Assembly: GCF_003937915.1 (NCBI RefSeq)
Contig: NZ_RHUM01000011.1
Location: forward strand, 62,001-126,000
Direction of reading: 5' to 3'
Source: Erwinia sp. 198
GTDB lineage: Bacteria; Pseudomonadota; Gammaproteobacteria; Enterobacterales; Enterobacteriaceae
DNA: 64,000 nt
In this document: piece after piece, positions 11,852-21,834 of the stretch
Numbering within the stretch: the stretch's first letter is position 1
Layout: each line of letters opens with the position of its first letter
The notes under the pieces: generated by a model
Seen by the model: only the letters and a program-made list of their open reading frames with translations
What the model was told of the DNA's origin: nothing
Database searches by the model: none
Made by a program: the position numbers and the translations under genes

Positions 11852-12085
11852 TTTTTCTCCGCAAAAAAGCGTATAAAGGAACGGATCGGCCTGCACCTGC
11901 GTTCTGTGACCTGCAGCCGGCGATCCAGACTGCTGACAAAGCTATGCTCAGCCATCAGTTCGCTACCCATTTGGTGATCAACGATCGTGTTGCTGTAAAA
12001 AACGGCAGTGTATCCGCAGGCTTTTATGTTTATCAACCACCCCGATCTACAGCCTGCGGCCAGGGATTTTAACCCTGGTCCGTTC

Positions 12086-12958
12086 TCAGCCAAGCGAATG
12101 CCTTAACGCCGCCAGAAAGGCGGTCACCCTGCGCGGCGTGTAGCGGCGCGTCGGCAGCAGCGCCCAGACGGCAAGCGCGGGCATCGCCATATCCTCAAGC
12201 ATCAGCGGCACCAGCTCGCCTCGCGCCGCTTCTTGCCGAATGTCCAGCGCGGTCAGCTGCGCAATGCCCGCCCCGGCCATGCACATCTCCCTCACGCCTT
12301 CCACGCTGCTACAGCTGAAACGGGCATCCGGCGTGTAGCTGATCGCGCCACCCTGATTTTCAAACAGCCACCACGGCAGCGCGGACAGCCGGAGGCAGGC
12401 GTGGTTTTTCAGATCCGCCAGCAGCTTTGGCGCGCCTTTGCGCTGCAGGTAGGCCGGAGAGGCGCAAAGGACTCTGGGATTATCCGCCAGCCTGTGCGCC
12501 ACCAGCCGGGAATCCCGCAGCGGCGCGATGCGGATGGCAATATCATAGCCCTGCGCCACGATATCGACGGCATCCTCGCTTAAATTCAGCTCGACCTTCA
12601 TTTGCGGATTAGTGGCCATCAGATCGGGCAGCAGCGGCAAAACGTTACGCCTGCCAAAGCCGGACGGCGCGGTCACGCGCAGCAGCCCAAAGGCACCCGT
12701 CGCCCCGGCGCTGAACATATTTTTAGCTGTCTGCTCTGCTTCTACCATCGCCCGCGCATAGGGTAAAAACTCTTCGCCCTCGCTGGTCAACGAAACGGCG
12801 CGCGTGGTGCGTTGCAGCAGCCTGACGCCCAGCTCGCTTTCCAACAGCGCCAGGCGGCGGGAAACGGTCATGGCGGTCGATCCCAGCGTGCGGGCGGCCC
12901 TGGTCAGGTTGCCCGCTGCTACGATCGCGCAGAAAACCTCAACGTCTTTCAGGTTCAT
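12086..12958 (-). CDS. LysR-family regulator, divergent from an old yellow enzyme
   Basis: The 290-residue product has a LysR winged helix at the N-terminus (VEVFCAIVAAGNLTRAARTL, VSRRLALLESELGVRLLQRTTR) and a substrate-binding domain with the usual AYLQRKGAPK and PWWLFENQGG segments, typical of the CrgA/AaeR-like group. It is divergent from the flavin oxidoreductase at 13061 with a 102-bp intergenic region, and probably controls that gene and itself in response to an electrophile or aromatic ligand. The inducer is unknown. Confidence 0.88.
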   Translation of the reverse strand: MNLKDVEVFCAIVAAGNLTRAARTLGSTAMTVSRRLALLESELGVRLLQRTTRAVSLTSEGEEFLPYARAMVEAEQTAKNMFSAGATGAFGLLRVTAPSGFGRRNVLPLLPDLMATNPQMKVELNLSEDAVDIVAQGYDIAIRIAPLRDSRLVAHRLADNPRVLCASPAYLQRKGAPKLLADLKNHACLRLSALPWWLFENQGGAISYTPDARFSCSSVEGVREMCMAGAGIAQLTALDIRQEAARGELVPLMLEDMAMPALAVWALLPTRRYTPRRVTAFLAALRHSLG

Positions 12959-12959
12959 T

Positions 12960-12976
12960 ATAACGGTTTCCGTTAT
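12960..12976. promoter_or_regulatory. Palindrome at the lysR start, candidate autoregulatory operator
   Basis: ATAACGG and CCGTTAT form a perfect inverted repeat around TTT, lying right at the 5' edge of the lysR coding sequence and about 85 bp before the oxidoreductase gene. It fits a LysR autoregulatory site; it does not clearly contain a T-N11-A box, so the assignment is tentative. Confidence 0.4.
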
Positions 12977-13060
12977 TCATCCAGTCAATTTACGGCGGTT
13001 CTGCCGTGGCATCGCGTTCATTATACTGGATCCTGTATTCATTTATCTTCAGGAACTATC

Positions 13061-14149
13061 ATGCATCCTTTACTGTTTAAAACGGGTCAGATCAACCGCA
13101 TCGATTTTAAAAACCGGGTGCTGGTCGCGCCGATGACGCGTATCTCTGCTTCGGAAGCGGGCGTACCCGGCGAGATTGTACAGCGCTACTACGCCAGCTT
13201 CGCACAGGGCGGCTTCGGCGGCGTCATCACCGAAGGCCTCTATATCGATCGAGCCTGGTCGCAGACCTATGCTTACCAGCCCGGTATCGTCAGCGATGAG
13301 CAGGTAGCCGGATGGCGCAAGGTTACGGAGGCGGTAAAAGCAGCGGGTTCGGTGGTTATCGCTCAGCTGATCCACGGCGGCGCGCTTTCCCAGGCGAATA
13401 TTCACCGCACCACCACCATCGGCCCTTCCGCCACCAAACCGCGCGGCCAGCAGCTGGCTTTTTATCACGGAAAAGGCGATTACGCCGTACCGGAAGCGAT
13501 GACCGCACAGCAAATTGACGAGGTCATCGCCAGCTTTGCCGACAGCGCGGAACGTGCCATCACGCGGGCCGGCTTCGACGGCGTAGAAATTCATGCCGCC
13601 AACGGCTACCTGCTCGATCAGTTTTTTACCGACTATCAGAATCAGCGTGAAGATGCCTGGGGCGGTGCAATCGAAAACCGCCTGCGCCTGACGCTGGAAG
13701 TTATCCGCGCGGTACGCAACAAAATTGGCCGCGAGGCGATGCTGGGCGTGCGTATTTCTCAGGGAAAGGTCAACGACTTCCAGCACAAATGGCAGGAGGG
13801 CGAAGCAGGCGCGCTGAAAGTATTTGCCCTGTTGCAGGAGGCAGGCGTCGATTATATCCATATCACCGAATACCAGGCCTGGCTGCCTGCATTTGAAAAC
13901 AACGATCGCTCGCTGGTTGAGCTGGCACGCGTCGGCGCACCGGATACGGTCATTATCGCCAACGGCGGGCTGGACGACGGCGAACGGGCTGAAGAGCAGC
14001 TGCTCGCTAATGCGGATTTTGTCGCCATTGGCAAGGCCGCGCTGGCTAACCACGACTGGCCGCAGCGCGTCCAGCAGGGCCAGGCGCTGCGGCCGCTGGC
14101 GGAAACGGTTCTGGCGCCCGTCGCCAATATCAAGGAAGACGAATACTAA
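13061..14149 (+). CDS. NADH:flavin oxidoreductase, old yellow enzyme family
   Basis: The 362-residue TIM-barrel flavoprotein begins [23 protein letters not shown], the typical OYE N-terminus, and carries [30 protein letters not shown] and the C-terminal FMN-binding [13 protein letters not shown] ... [17 protein letters not shown]. These enzymes use FMN and NAD(P)H to reduce activated C=C bonds such as enals, enones or nitro compounds. The ATG at 13061 follows AGGA and gives the canonical start. It is paired with the divergent LysR gene and followed, after a hairpin, by dsdA in the same direction. The family is sure; the natural substrate is unknown. Confidence 0.92.
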   Translation: MHPLLFKTGQINRIDFKNRVLVAPMTRISASEAGVPGEIVQRYYASFAQGGFGGVITEGLYIDRAWSQTYAYQPGIVSDEQVAGWRKVTEAVKAAGSVVIAQLIHGGALSQANIHRTTTIGPSATKPRGQQLAFYHGKGDYAVPEAMTAQQIDEVIASFADSAERAITRAGFDGVEIHAANGYLLDQFFTDYQNQREDAWGGAIENRLRLTLEVIRAVRNKIGREAMLGVRISQGKVNDFQHKWQEGEAGALKVFALLQEAGVDYIHITEYQAWLPAFENNDRSLVELARVGAPDTVIIANGGLDDGERAEEQLLANADFVAIGKAALANHDWPQRVQQGQALRPLAETVLAPVANIKEDEY

Positions 14150-14184
14150 CGGTCGCCCTTTCCCATCAGGAAAGAGAAAGCTAC

Positions 14185-14213
14185 ACTCACCGACACCCTG
14201 CGCGTCGGTGAGT
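14185..14213 (+). terminator. Hairpin between the oxidoreductase and dsdA
   Basis: ACTCACCGAC and GTCGGTGAGT are perfect 10-bp arms around a 9-base loop. A T-run (CTCTTTTTTT) follows only some 18 bases later, so it may be a weak terminator or attenuating hairpin in the dsdA leader. Confidence 0.45.
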
Positions 14214-14258
14214 CCGGCCTGTCGCGCGCCCTCTTTTTTTGCCGAGCGACAAGCCGCC

Positions 14259-15581
14259 ATGTCAGATAGCCTTCTGCAACACCCCGTTGTCCGCCAGCTG
14301 CAGACGCTGGAAGCCACCACCTGGTTTAATCCCCATCTTGCCCGCGTGGAAGAAGGCCTGAAGCAGGTCGGCCTGACCAGGCAGGATGCGCAAGAGGCCG
14401 AAGCTAGGCTCCAGCGCTTTGCGCCGCTTTTAGCGCAGGCCTTTCCGGAAACCGCTACGGCGGGCGGCATTATCGAATCGCCGGTCATCGCTATCCCCGC
14501 CATGCAGCAATGGCTGGCGGCCGAAAACGGCGCTATCCCTGGCGCACTGTGGCTGAAAAAAGACAGCCACCTGCCCGTTTCCGGCTCCATTAAGGCGCGC
14601 GGCGGTATTTATGAAGTGCTTGCCCACGCGGAACGGCTGGCGATAACCGCAGGCCTGCTGACAACAGAGGCGGATTACCGCATCCTGCTGTCGCCGCGCC
14701 TGCGGGCATTCTTCAGCCAGCAGCGTATTGCCGTAGGCTCAACCGGCAACCTCGGCCTTTCTATCGGCATTATCAGCGCCGCGCTGGGTTTTGACGTCAC
14801 GGTGCATATGTCTGCCGACGCCCGCGCGTGGAAAAAAGAGAAGTTGCGCTCGCACGGCGTAAAAGTGGTGGAGTACGCGCAAGACTATGGCGTGGCCGTG
14901 GCGCAGGGACGTCGCGAGGCGGAACAGGATCCGCACTGTTTTTTTATCGATGATGAAAACTCCCGCACACTGTTTCTGGGCTACGCCGTGGCGGGGCTGC
15001 GCCTGCGCGCGCAGCTTGAGGCGGCAGACAGAACGGTGGATGCCGCGCACCCGCTGTTTGTTTATCTGCCCTGCGGCGTGGGCGGCGGGCCGGGCGGCGT
15101 GGCCTTTGGCCTGAAACTTGCCTTTGGCGATGACGTGCACTGCTTCTTTGCCGAACCGACGCATTCGCCCTGCATGTTGCTGGGGATGAGCACCGGGCTG
15201 CACGAGGCCGTCGCCGTCGCGGATATCGGGATTGATAATAAAACGGCGGCGGATGGCCTGGCGGTCGGCCGTCCTTCTGGTTTTGTCGGCCGGGCGATGG
15301 CGCAGCTGATCGACGGCTGCTATACGCTCAGCGATAAAAGGATGTATCAGCTGCTGGCCGCGCTGGCCGCCACGGAAAATCTTCGCCTTGAACCGTCCGC
15401 GCTGGCCGGAATAGCCGGGCCGCAACGCCTGAACGCCGACTATCTGGTACAGCATCGCCTTAATGCAGAGACGATGGCCTGCGCAACGCATCTGGCCTGG
15501 GCCACGGGCGGCGGCATGGTGCCGGAAGAAGAAATGCAGGCTTATCTGGCGGCGGGCCAGCGCGCGCTCAGCGCCGGATAG
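14259..15581 (+). CDS. dsdA: D-serine dehydratase (D-serine ammonia-lyase)
   Basis: The 440-residue PLP enzyme converts D-serine to pyruvate and ammonia. It contains the PLP lysine K112 in SGSIKARGG, the phosphate-binding [11 protein letters not shown] loop, and the second glycine cluster [14 protein letters not shown], all as in E. coli DsdA (442 aa). The ATG at 14259 gives the family's usual start. The usual partners dsdX and dsdC are absent; instead an old yellow enzyme lies upstream and a FUSC transporter gene overlaps its 3' end by 14 bp on the opposite strand. Identification is strong. Confidence 0.94.
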   Translation: MSDSLLQHPVVRQLQTLEATTWFNPHLARVEEGLKQVGLTRQDAQEAEARLQRFAPLLAQAFPETATAGGIIESPVIAIPAMQQWLAAENGAIPGALWLKKDSHLPVSGSIKARGGIYEVLAHAERLAITAGLLTTEADYRILLSPRLRAFFSQQRIAVGSTGNLGLSIGIISAALGFDVTVHMSADARAWKKEKLRSHGVKVVEYAQDYGVAVAQGRREAEQDPHCFFIDDENSRTLFLGYAVAGLRLRAQLEAADRTVDAAHPLFVYLPCGVGGGPGGVAFGLKLAFGDDVHCFFAEPTHSPCMLLGMSTGLHEAVAVADIGIDNKTAADGLAVGRPSGFVGRAMAQLIDGCYTLSDKRMYQLLAALAATENLRLEPSALAGIAGPQRLNADYLVQHRLNAETMACATHLAWATGGGMVPEEEMQAYLAAGQRALSAG

Positions 15582-17634
15582 TTTTCAATAAGGCGATATC
15601 GGGCCAGCGCTGACCCGGAAAAAGCGACAGGCGAACGTTAAACAGATAAAACAGCGGCGCGAAGACGGCCTCGTCTTTGCCCGCCAGCGCTTCCAGCTTC
15701 AGCAACAGCAGATCCAACTCCTCCAGCAAATGCTGGTGCGGCTGCGTCTGTAACGATTTCATGCGCCGCTTTAAAAATAGCGCCAGCTCGTGAAACATCT
15801 GGCCGCTGTCAATGCGATAGCTTTCCAGCAGCTCGCGATGGCGGGCATAGTAGTCATAGCAGTTAGCGCCCAGCCAGGCTTCCGTCAGCAGATTACCGCC
15901 AGAAACCAGATCGGGATGCGGATCCAGACGCATACGCGGCAGGATAATATTGACCCGATCCAGCATCCGCACCACAAAGTGCTGCCGCGCCAGCAGCGAA
16001 GATCCGTTGCGCTCAATCTCTTTCACCAGCCGCAGCAAATCGCTCAACCCTTTGCGCAGCGTGCGTTTGGCGGTCCATGAAGGCCGCTTGTTGCGGATCA
16101 TCGCCGTAATAGTCACCGCCACGATAATGCCGACCATCGAGGAGATGGCCGTATTGATCAGGCCGGTAAGATTTGGCGTAAAGTGGTGAGTCATGCCCAA
16201 AAACGCCGGGATCTGCGTCGCCACGCTGATGCCGATCAGATTGGTCGAGGGACGGGCAATAACCAGCCCCAGCAGCAGCAGCCCTGGCGTCAGGATCAGC
16301 AGCAGCGCCTCGAAGGTGGTTGCCTGCGGGATCAAAAAGGCCACGTAGAACAGGCTGATCGCCAGCGCGATAAACACGCCTTTGATAAACCTTTTCATCG
16401 GTACCAACGGCGTATCCATGCTGGCGAAGAACGAGGCTACAATTGCCGCCATCATCGGCGCCGTCGCGCCGTCGGCCCAGCCGCTGCCGATCCAGAACAG
16501 GCTGGAAATAAAGGTCGCCAGAAAAGCCGTGGCGGCCGAAAGCAGCAGCAGGCCGTTATCAATATGGCGCTCCGCTCGCGTCTCCTTCGCCAGGCTGGTG
16601 TCGCCGGAGAGATCGCTGACCAGCACGCTGACGCTCTGATAGGCGCCTGCGATGCGTACAAAATCCGCCAGCCGCTCCAGCAGGCCCATCAGCAAAATGC
16701 TCTCCTCCGTGGCGAGCGCCCCGCTCCGCCACTGCTGTTTCAGCGCCGTCTGGGTCGCGGCAAGCTGCTGCTGCATTTGCGCCGTCTCTGCAATCTCGCC
16801 ACGATTAAGCCAGCCGACAAAATCGGCAAAGACGTCCGTGACCTCCTGCGGAAAGCGGATTTGCTGTTCGGCCAGAATGCTCAGCCGCGCTTCGATAGCG
16901 GTCAGCGTAGGGATCAGGTACGACAGGTGCTGGTACTGCACGCTGACCAGCCGGATTAGTTTGCGTGCCGCATCGCCTTCATAGACGCAATGTACAATCA
17001 GCGTTTCCACATTGGTCGGATAGTTTGCCATCTGGATCAGAATATCCTCCCGCTCCAGCGACTTATCTTTTGGCCTGACCGTAATCAGCTCGTGGCACAG
17101 CTTCTGCGCGTTCAGATACCAGACGCTGACGCTCTGCTCCAGCAGGCTGCGCATGGAAACCGGCAGGATCAGCTGGTGCACCAGGCTGCTACAGATAATC
17201 GCCAGCGTAATCTCCTCAATGCGCGAAATAACGATATCGCTGATGGAGAGCGGCGACACCACGCCGGGAAATCCCATAATGGCGGCGCTGTAGCCTGCCA
17301 GCATAAAGATATAGCTTTTTGGCGTGCGGTCGTGCAGCGAGAGATAGAGGCAGACGGCGACCCACAGCGAGACGCACAGGCTGAACAGCAGCGGATACTG
17401 CACGGTTTCCGGGTAAATCAGGAAAATAAACAGCCCGCCCAGCAGCGTGCCCAACAGGCGAAAGATCGACTTGGAGATAGTGGCAGCGGAATAGAGCTGT
17501 GAAGCCACAAAGACCGTCGTTAACGACCAGGCTGGTTTTTCAAAATTAAGTTCAAGCGAAATATAAAGTGCCAGAAAGGCGGCCAGACAGGTTTTAGCGG
17601 AGAAGAGTACCGCGTTTTGGGTAAACCACTTCAT
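15568..17634 (-). CDS. FUSC-family inner-membrane transporter
   Basis: The 688-residue protein has two blocks of about five to six hydrophobic helices (residues ~5-170 and ~365-520), each followed by a soluble cytoplasmic segment, the layout of fusaric-acid-resistance/AaeB-like proteins (PF04632). The N-terminal block starts [17 protein letters not shown]. Such proteins export aromatic acids, usually with membrane-fusion partners, but no MFP or small YdhI-like gene is next to it. The ATG at 17634 was chosen because it begins directly before the first helix; a TTG at 17706 is in frame. It overlaps the dsdA 3' end by 14 bp. The substrate is unknown. Confidence 0.87.
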   Translation of the reverse strand: MKWFTQNAVLFSAKTCLAAFLALYISLELNFEKPAWSLTTVFVASQLYSAATISKSIFRLLGTLLGGLFIFLIYPETVQYPLLFSLCVSLWVAVCLYLSLHDRTPKSYIFMLAGYSAAIMGFPGVVSPLSISDIVISRIEEITLAIICSSLVHQLILPVSMRSLLEQSVSVWYLNAQKLCHELITVRPKDKSLEREDILIQMANYPTNVETLIVHCVYEGDAARKLIRLVSVQYQHLSYLIPTLTAIEARLSILAEQQIRFPQEVTDVFADFVGWLNRGEIAETAQMQQQLAATQTALKQQWRSGALATEESILLMGLLERLADFVRIAGAYQSVSVLVSDLSGDTSLAKETRAERHIDNGLLLLSAATAFLATFISSLFWIGSGWADGATAPMMAAIVASFFASMDTPLVPMKRFIKGVFIALAISLFYVAFLIPQATTFEALLLILTPGLLLLGLVIARPSTNLIGISVATQIPAFLGMTHHFTPNLTGLINTAISSMVGIIVAVTITAMIRNKRPSWTAKRTLRKGLSDLLRLVKEIERNGSSLLARQHFVVRMLDRVNIILPRMRLDPHPDLVSGGNLLTEAWLGANCYDYYARHRELLESYRIDSGQMFHELALFLKRRMKSLQTQPHQHLLEELDLLLLKLEALAGKDEAVFAPLFYLFNVRLSLFPGQRWPDIALLKTIRR

Positions 17635-17984
17635 GGAAATTATTGAACCGGATGCACATTGCGTGGATGCGTATCCTGCCAGAAGGCGGATGCCGCTGCC
17701 CGTCAATTAGTACTACAAATTATTAATGACTTAACTAAATGATTTAGCAGGTAAACCTGTTAAAAAACAGCTTAAATTACCTGAAAAAAACGGGAAAGTG
17801 ACGAAATTATCGCCGGATTAATTATCGCCTTTTGTGCGGTTTTACTGTTTGTGCGGTTACCCGGCAACCGCTTCGATAAGGATTGCGTCTTACTGCGGCC
17901 ACCTTGCGCCGCGGCTGGCGTGGATGCTAGTTTACTCGCCTGAATTATTTAGCCGCTAAGCGGTGTACAGGCGAAAAAGCATCC
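17635..17984. other. Divergent intergenic region between FUSC and AraC genes
   Basis: About 350 bp, AT-rich in its FUSC-proximal half and GC-rich towards the AraC gene. It must hold promoters for both directions. I see no short ORF with a ribosome-binding site and no strong palindrome. Confidence 0.5.
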
Positions 17985-18839
17985 ATGTCAAACTCTCTTA
18001 CCGGCGACTGGCTGACTTTGCGCCGGGATAATGAAACCGGCATCGAAAGCGTTCACGCCCATTTTTGCGGGCACGCCTACGATCCGCACGATCATGACGA
18101 GATGCTGGTCGGCGTAACGCATATGGGCGTACAGCGTTTTAACTGTCACCGCAGGCTGCATACCAGCACGCCGGGACAGATTATGCTGATTGAGCCGGGC
18201 GCGGTACATGACGGCCACGCCCCAAATCCGGAAGGCTTTACCTACAGCATGCTTTATCTGCCGCAAAGCTGGCTGAATACTCAGCTCCAGCGGCGCGGCC
18301 TGGGCGAGATTTCCGCGCTGGAAGCGGCTTTTCGCTCAACCCTGATGCAGGACGATCGGCTCAACCTGACGATCCAGCAGGCTTTCAGCACTATTCATGG
18401 CGCCGAAGGCAGGCTCGCCCGCGATCAAAATCTCGATCGGCTGGTGGATCTTCTGTCGCGTCATCTGCACGGCCGCCCTTCTGCGGCGCAGGATCTGTGC
18501 GGCATGCTGCGCGTCAGGGATTTTCTGCATGAGTCAATGACCAGCGATATTGGACTGGACGATGTAGCGCTTGCCGTTGGCCTGGATCGTTTTCGCCTGA
18601 CGCGCCAGTTTAAGCAGGCGTTCGGCCAGTCGCCGCACGCTTATCTGGTCAGGCTACGGCTGAAAACCGCACGCGCGCTGCTGGCGCAGGGATGCCACCC
18701 GGCGCAGGCGGCCGCGCAGGTGGGCTTCGCCGATCAAAGTCATCTTGGCCGCTGGTTCCGTCGCGCTTACCGCATTACGCCTGCGGCTTACCAGCAGCAG
18801 TGCACAAATGTTCTATACCGCCAGTCCTCTCTCCGCTGA
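17985..18839 (+). CDS. AraC-family transcriptional regulator
   Basis: The 284-residue protein has an N-terminal AraC-type cupin ligand domain (HAYDPHDHDEMLVGVTHMGVQ, PGQIMLIEPGAVHDGHAP) and two C-terminal helix-turn-helix motifs (LDDVALAVGLDRFRLTRQFKQAFG and PAQAAAQVGFADQSHLGRWFRRAYR). The domain order is that of ligand-responsive activators of transport and catabolic genes. The DUF2000 gene follows after 33 bp and may be co-transcribed. It is also divergent from the FUSC transporter, which is a possible target. The effector is unknown. Confidence 0.9.
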   Translation: MSNSLTGDWLTLRRDNETGIESVHAHFCGHAYDPHDHDEMLVGVTHMGVQRFNCHRRLHTSTPGQIMLIEPGAVHDGHAPNPEGFTYSMLYLPQSWLNTQLQRRGLGEISALEAAFRSTLMQDDRLNLTIQQAFSTIHGAEGRLARDQNLDRLVDLLSRHLHGRPSAAQDLCGMLRVRDFLHESMTSDIGLDDVALAVGLDRFRLTRQFKQAFGQSPHAYLVRLRLKTARALLAQGCHPAQAAAQVGFADQSHLGRWFRRAYRITPAAYQQQCTNVLYRQSSLR

Positions 18840-18872
18840 AGATAAAAGCTGACTTACTCAGCGGAGAGCAGC

Positions 18873-19280
18873 ATGTTTGACAGTAAAATCGCACTGATTG
18901 TGCGCGAGGATCTTGCCATCTGGCAGCGACTGAACGTAACGGCCTTTTTAGCCAGCGGTATCGCTTACGCCGCGCCGGAAATTCGGGGCGAACCTTATAT
19001 AGACGCTAAAGGCCAGCGCTACGGTTGTATGGCCGGGCAGCCGATGCTGGTGTTTGCCGCCGATCTCGCCGGTTTACAGGCTGCGCATTGCAAAGGACTG
19101 GCGCGCGAGCTGACGCTGATCCCTTACGTCCAGGCGATGTTTTCGACCGGTCACGACGAGGCCAACCGACAAGCTTTTCAGGCAGAAGACCCGGACAATC
19201 TTAATTTAGTGGGGCTGGCGATTCGCGGCCCTAAGAAAGCGGTCGATAAAGCGATTAAAGGCCTTGCGATGCATAGCTAA
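18873..19280 (+). CDS. DUF2000 family protein
   Basis: The 135-residue cytoplasmic protein matches DUF2000 (PF09391): it starts with KIALIVREDLAIWQRLNVTAFL, has a middle GQPMLVFAADLAGL strand, and ends NLNLVGLAIRGPKKAVDKAIKGL. Members resemble peptidyl-tRNA hydrolase 2-like folds but have no proven function. These genes are often found right beside AraC regulators, as here (33 bp downstream), so the pair is probably one functional unit. A ribosome-binding site (CGGAGAGCAGC) precedes the ATG. Confidence 0.85.
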   Translation: MFDSKIALIVREDLAIWQRLNVTAFLASGIAYAAPEIRGEPYIDAKGQRYGCMAGQPMLVFAADLAGLQAAHCKGLARELTLIPYVQAMFSTGHDEANRQAFQAEDPDNLNLVGLAIRGPKKAVDKAIKGLAMHS

Positions 19281-19911
19281 ACGGCGTTTCTTGTTGGGCG
19301 GCATGGCGCAGGCTGTTCCGCCCTTGATGCCGCACTGTTTTAAGAAGAGCCTTTTTGCTTTGGCTTATTTTAAGCGAGGTACTGTTACCTTATAAACCTC
19401 TCATAATAAAGGATTATATGGCATCCCAATTTACGTTTTACCCTACAGACTATAGTAATGACAAAACGCTATAGGCCAGATCGCTGTAACGTACTAAAAA
19501 AGCCTCTTAATGGTTCAGCTGATGGAACATTTCTTGCGCTGTAGCAGGTTATTTTCTGCGTAGCGCTGAACACTTTGCCCAACGATTTTGATTATTCAGA
19601 GCATTTATTTATCCCACCCGTCAGCGTTTTTAAAAAATAATATTGAGGTTGGAAACCATAGTTACCTTTAACTTCTCGTGGCAAATAACTGCAAAAATCA
19701 GCATCTGGCTTTACGATAAAGATCAGGACAAGAATAAAGCCTTAATAATTAATTGATTATTTCTATTCATGAGCGCCACTCATTAGCTTATTCGGTTCAG
19801 TCAGCTTATTCTCGTCTTAGTTTTGCGCTACGCTTATCGTTAATTTCTTTTCGTCCGCCCTCTTCGATTCTACTGCGACGCAGTCGGACTTTTATCTGCA
19901 AGGAACAAATA
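19281..19911. other. AT-rich gap before the cupin gene
   Basis: This 630-bp stretch is richer in A and T than its neighbours and has no long ORF. It contains one 18-codon ORF with a good ribosome-binding site (19418) and presumably the cupin promoter. The longer frame that runs into the cupin gene from 19753 is not supported, because the cupin has its own AAGGA site and ATG at 19912. The region may be remnant DNA. Confidence 0.5.
19418..19474 (+). CDS. Possible 18-codon ORF with strong ribosome-binding site
   Basis: AAAGGA sits five bases before an ATG that opens MASQFTFYPTDYSNDKTL and then a TAG stop. The start context is good but the peptide is very short and I recognise no family. It could equally be the surviving start of a gene whose remainder has been lost in this AT-rich gap. 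Confidence 0.2.
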   Translation: MASQFTFYPTDYSNDKTL

Positions 19912-20316
19912 ATGACTGATATCTATCAATGCGGTTCTCAGGCTTCTTATGCAGGCCCTGAAGATTGGTTTACCGGCACCGTGCGCGTCGACCCGCTTTT
20001 CCCTGCCAACGAACCCACCCGCGCCAGCGGCGGCAGCGTCACCTTTGAACCGGGCGCCCGTACCGCCTGGCATACGCACCCGCTGGGCCAGACGCTGATT
20101 GTAACCGCAGGCTTTGGCTATGTGCAGACCTGGGGCGAACCGGCGCGTGAAATCCGTCCCGGCGACGTAGTATGGATCCCACCGTTTGAGAAGCACTGGC
20201 ATGGCGCCAGCGCAAAAACCGCGCTGACCCATATCGCGATTCAGGAAGCGCAGGATGGTAAAGTTGTGGAGTGGCTCGAAAAAGTCACCGATGAGCAATA
20301 TAACGGTCAGGCATAG
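19912..20316 (+). CDS. Small cupin-domain protein
   Basis: The 134-residue single-domain cupin carries both metal motifs: [16 protein letters not shown] (motif 1) and [17 protein letters not shown] (motif 2). It resembles the family containing bacterial cupin hydroxynitrile lyases and small carboxymuconolactone-linked cupins, starting with the typical [18 protein letters not shown] segment. The reaction is unknown; a metal-dependent enzyme or sensor in the cytoplasm is likely. The ATG at 19912 has AAGGA upstream. It stands alone. Confidence 0.88.
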   Translation: MTDIYQCGSQASYAGPEDWFTGTVRVDPLFPANEPTRASGGSVTFEPGARTAWHTHPLGQTLIVTAGFGYVQTWGEPAREIRPGDVVWIPPFEKHWHGASAKTALTHIAIQEAQDGKVVEWLEKVTDEQYNGQA

Positions 20317-20334
20317 ATCATACGTGACCGCGTC

Positions 20335-21222
20335 TTACTCGCGAATAAATGCCTGAAAACGCGCTTTGTTGGCCACCAGCCAGTCCGGCAAATGCTCGTT
20401 ATCGACCGGCACTATCTTCATTTTGCGCGGGCGGTTCCAGATGTCGATATTATTCTCGACGCAGCGACGAATATGGTCGGGATTATTAAATTCCGGCCGA
20501 TCGTGCTCGGTATGAGAAATAGTCGACATCTTTTCGCTGATGCGTTCATCCGTCATCACCCAGGAGAAATGCCAGCCACCCTGTTGAACAATTTTGGTGC
20601 GTAATTTCAGCAGATTCCAGCGTAGCCAGCTGTCCCGAATCGGCGTACCTTTACGCTTCACGTTGCGCAGCAGCTCGGGCTGGCCGTGAAAAAAGCCTTT
20701 CAGGTTTTTATACGTTACCATTTTAGGCAGTTTGCACAGACGAGGCGTATCATCTTCGTTCATGACCTGCAAATTAAACTTAAAATTATAAAAGTGCTGA
20801 TAGAGCGTGGTGCAAAGGTGCCTGTGGCTGAACTGCGCCAGCGCCTGAGGATGGGGGACCTCATCCACATCGGATATGATAATGATATCTTCATCCCGCG
20901 CGTCCGTCAGGCCTTGCATAATAGCATTACGCGCATGGCTTTCGTTTTGCCAGGGATCGGTCTCCCCTGCCTTGACCAGAGAACTGTTGGAATAAAAAGC
21001 CTGCTGATAAATAACCGGCACGCGATCGTTAACAACATAAATAATTTGATCCCTGAAGGCCGCAAATTTTTCGATATCAAAATGCAGGCGTTCACGTTTT
21101 TTGCCCGTAAACGTATAAAGCGACTCAACGACGACAAACTTATCTACGTGTTTATGGAGCGTATTGAGCCGGATTTCCAGCAGCATATCTTCGTCATAGT
21201 ATAAAAAGCAGTCGTAAATCAC
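20335..21222 (-). CDS. GT17-family glycosyltransferase-like protein
   Basis: The 295-residue protein matches family GT17 (PF04724), the family of the eukaryotic bisecting GlcNAc transferase. It has the N-terminal IYDCFLYYDEDMLLEIRLNT, FVVVESLYTFTGKKR, the DVDEVPHP acidic metal/nucleotide motif, and GGWHFSWVMTDERI. There is no signal peptide or membrane anchor, so it probably acts in the cytoplasm on a surface glycan precursor. No polysaccharide genes are adjacent, so the acceptor cannot be guessed. It ends 19 bp from the convergent cupin gene. Confidence 0.85.
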   Translation of the reverse strand: MIYDCFLYYDEDMLLEIRLNTLHKHVDKFVVVESLYTFTGKKRERLHFDIEKFAAFRDQIIYVVNDRVPVIYQQAFYSNSSLVKAGETDPWQNESHARNAIMQGLTDARDEDIIIISDVDEVPHPQALAQFSHRHLCTTLYQHFYNFKFNLQVMNEDDTPRLCKLPKMVTYKNLKGFFHGQPELLRNVKRKGTPIRDSWLRWNLLKLRTKIVQQGGWHFSWVMTDERISEKMSTISHTEHDRPEFNNPDHIRRCVENNIDIWNRPRKMKIVPVDNEHLPDWLVANKARFQAFIRE

Positions 21223-21369
21223 GGTAATAATGCCTGTATCGTAAAAAGCAGTGTCACAAATTAACAGAAATCGACACGGTGCTACAGCATTTTGTCAGAT
21301 TTGCGTAATTCCCTGTAAGCAGATGTACACCTGTCTTCTTCTTTACCCCGGCCCTCATCGCCCCACTCG

Positions 21370-21834
21370 TCAGTCCAGCGTTTTCGAGTGCCAGCCACCT
21401 GCCAACACAAACGACACGCTGTCGTCAGAGGCGATGGCCGATCCCGTATAAATTCCCAGCAGCTGCTGTTTTTCGGCGTTATAAAACAAAATTCCGGTCA
21501 GCGCCAGGCTGGCGGCCAGGTAAAAATGGGCCGTTTCCCGGAACAGTAAAGCATAGTCCGCGCTGCTGAGCGTGCCGGTGCTGGCAAGCTGCAAGGGAAA
21601 AATAGGCGGAGCGGCCTTGCCGGTGCAAATGTTGCTATAGCCTTCGATGATCTGACAGTGAACAAGATGCCCTTCACCCTGACCTGAAAGCGTGACCTCG
21701 GCATTGACCTCCTGAGGGGGCTCGGTGACCAAAATCGCGCTAACGCTGCTCTCCATATTCTCCGGCAGATCCGGAAAATGTTTGCGAAAAAGGGTAATAA
21801 TCTCCTCAGCGTTGATATTTAACAGATTACTCAT
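21370..21834 (-). CDS. Unrecognised 154-residue protein
   Basis: I do not recognise this gene. The product has no signal peptide. It starts with an acidic helix-like region (MSNLLNINAEEIITLFRKHF), continues with a short β-rich part (VNAEVTLSGQGEGHLVHC) and ends with a mildly hydrophobic segment (ETAHFYLAASLALTGILFYN) that reads as a buried helix and strand rather than a membrane span. Codon use and ribosome-binding context (GGAA before the ATG) look like a real gene. It lies downstream of the long dat leader and upstream of the GT17 gene on the same strand. Confidence 0.6.
   Translation of the reverse strand: MSNLLNINAEEIITLFRKHFPDLPENMESSVSAILVTEPPQEVNAEVTLSGQGEGHLVHCQIIEGYSNICTGKAAPPIFPLQLASTGTLSSADYALLFRETAHFYLAASLALTGILFYNAEKQQLLGIYTGSAIASDDSVSFVLAGGWHSKTLD

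Noticed and set aside
13070-14590. 506-codon minus-strand ORF across the old yellow enzyme and dsdA
   Set aside because: It is the antisense of two certain genes; long antisense frames are common where GC is high at third positions.
19753-19911. N-terminal extension of the cupin frame to 19753
   Set aside because: The cupin domain and AAGGA site support the ATG at 19912; the extra residues are Ser/Arg/Leu-rich with no family match.
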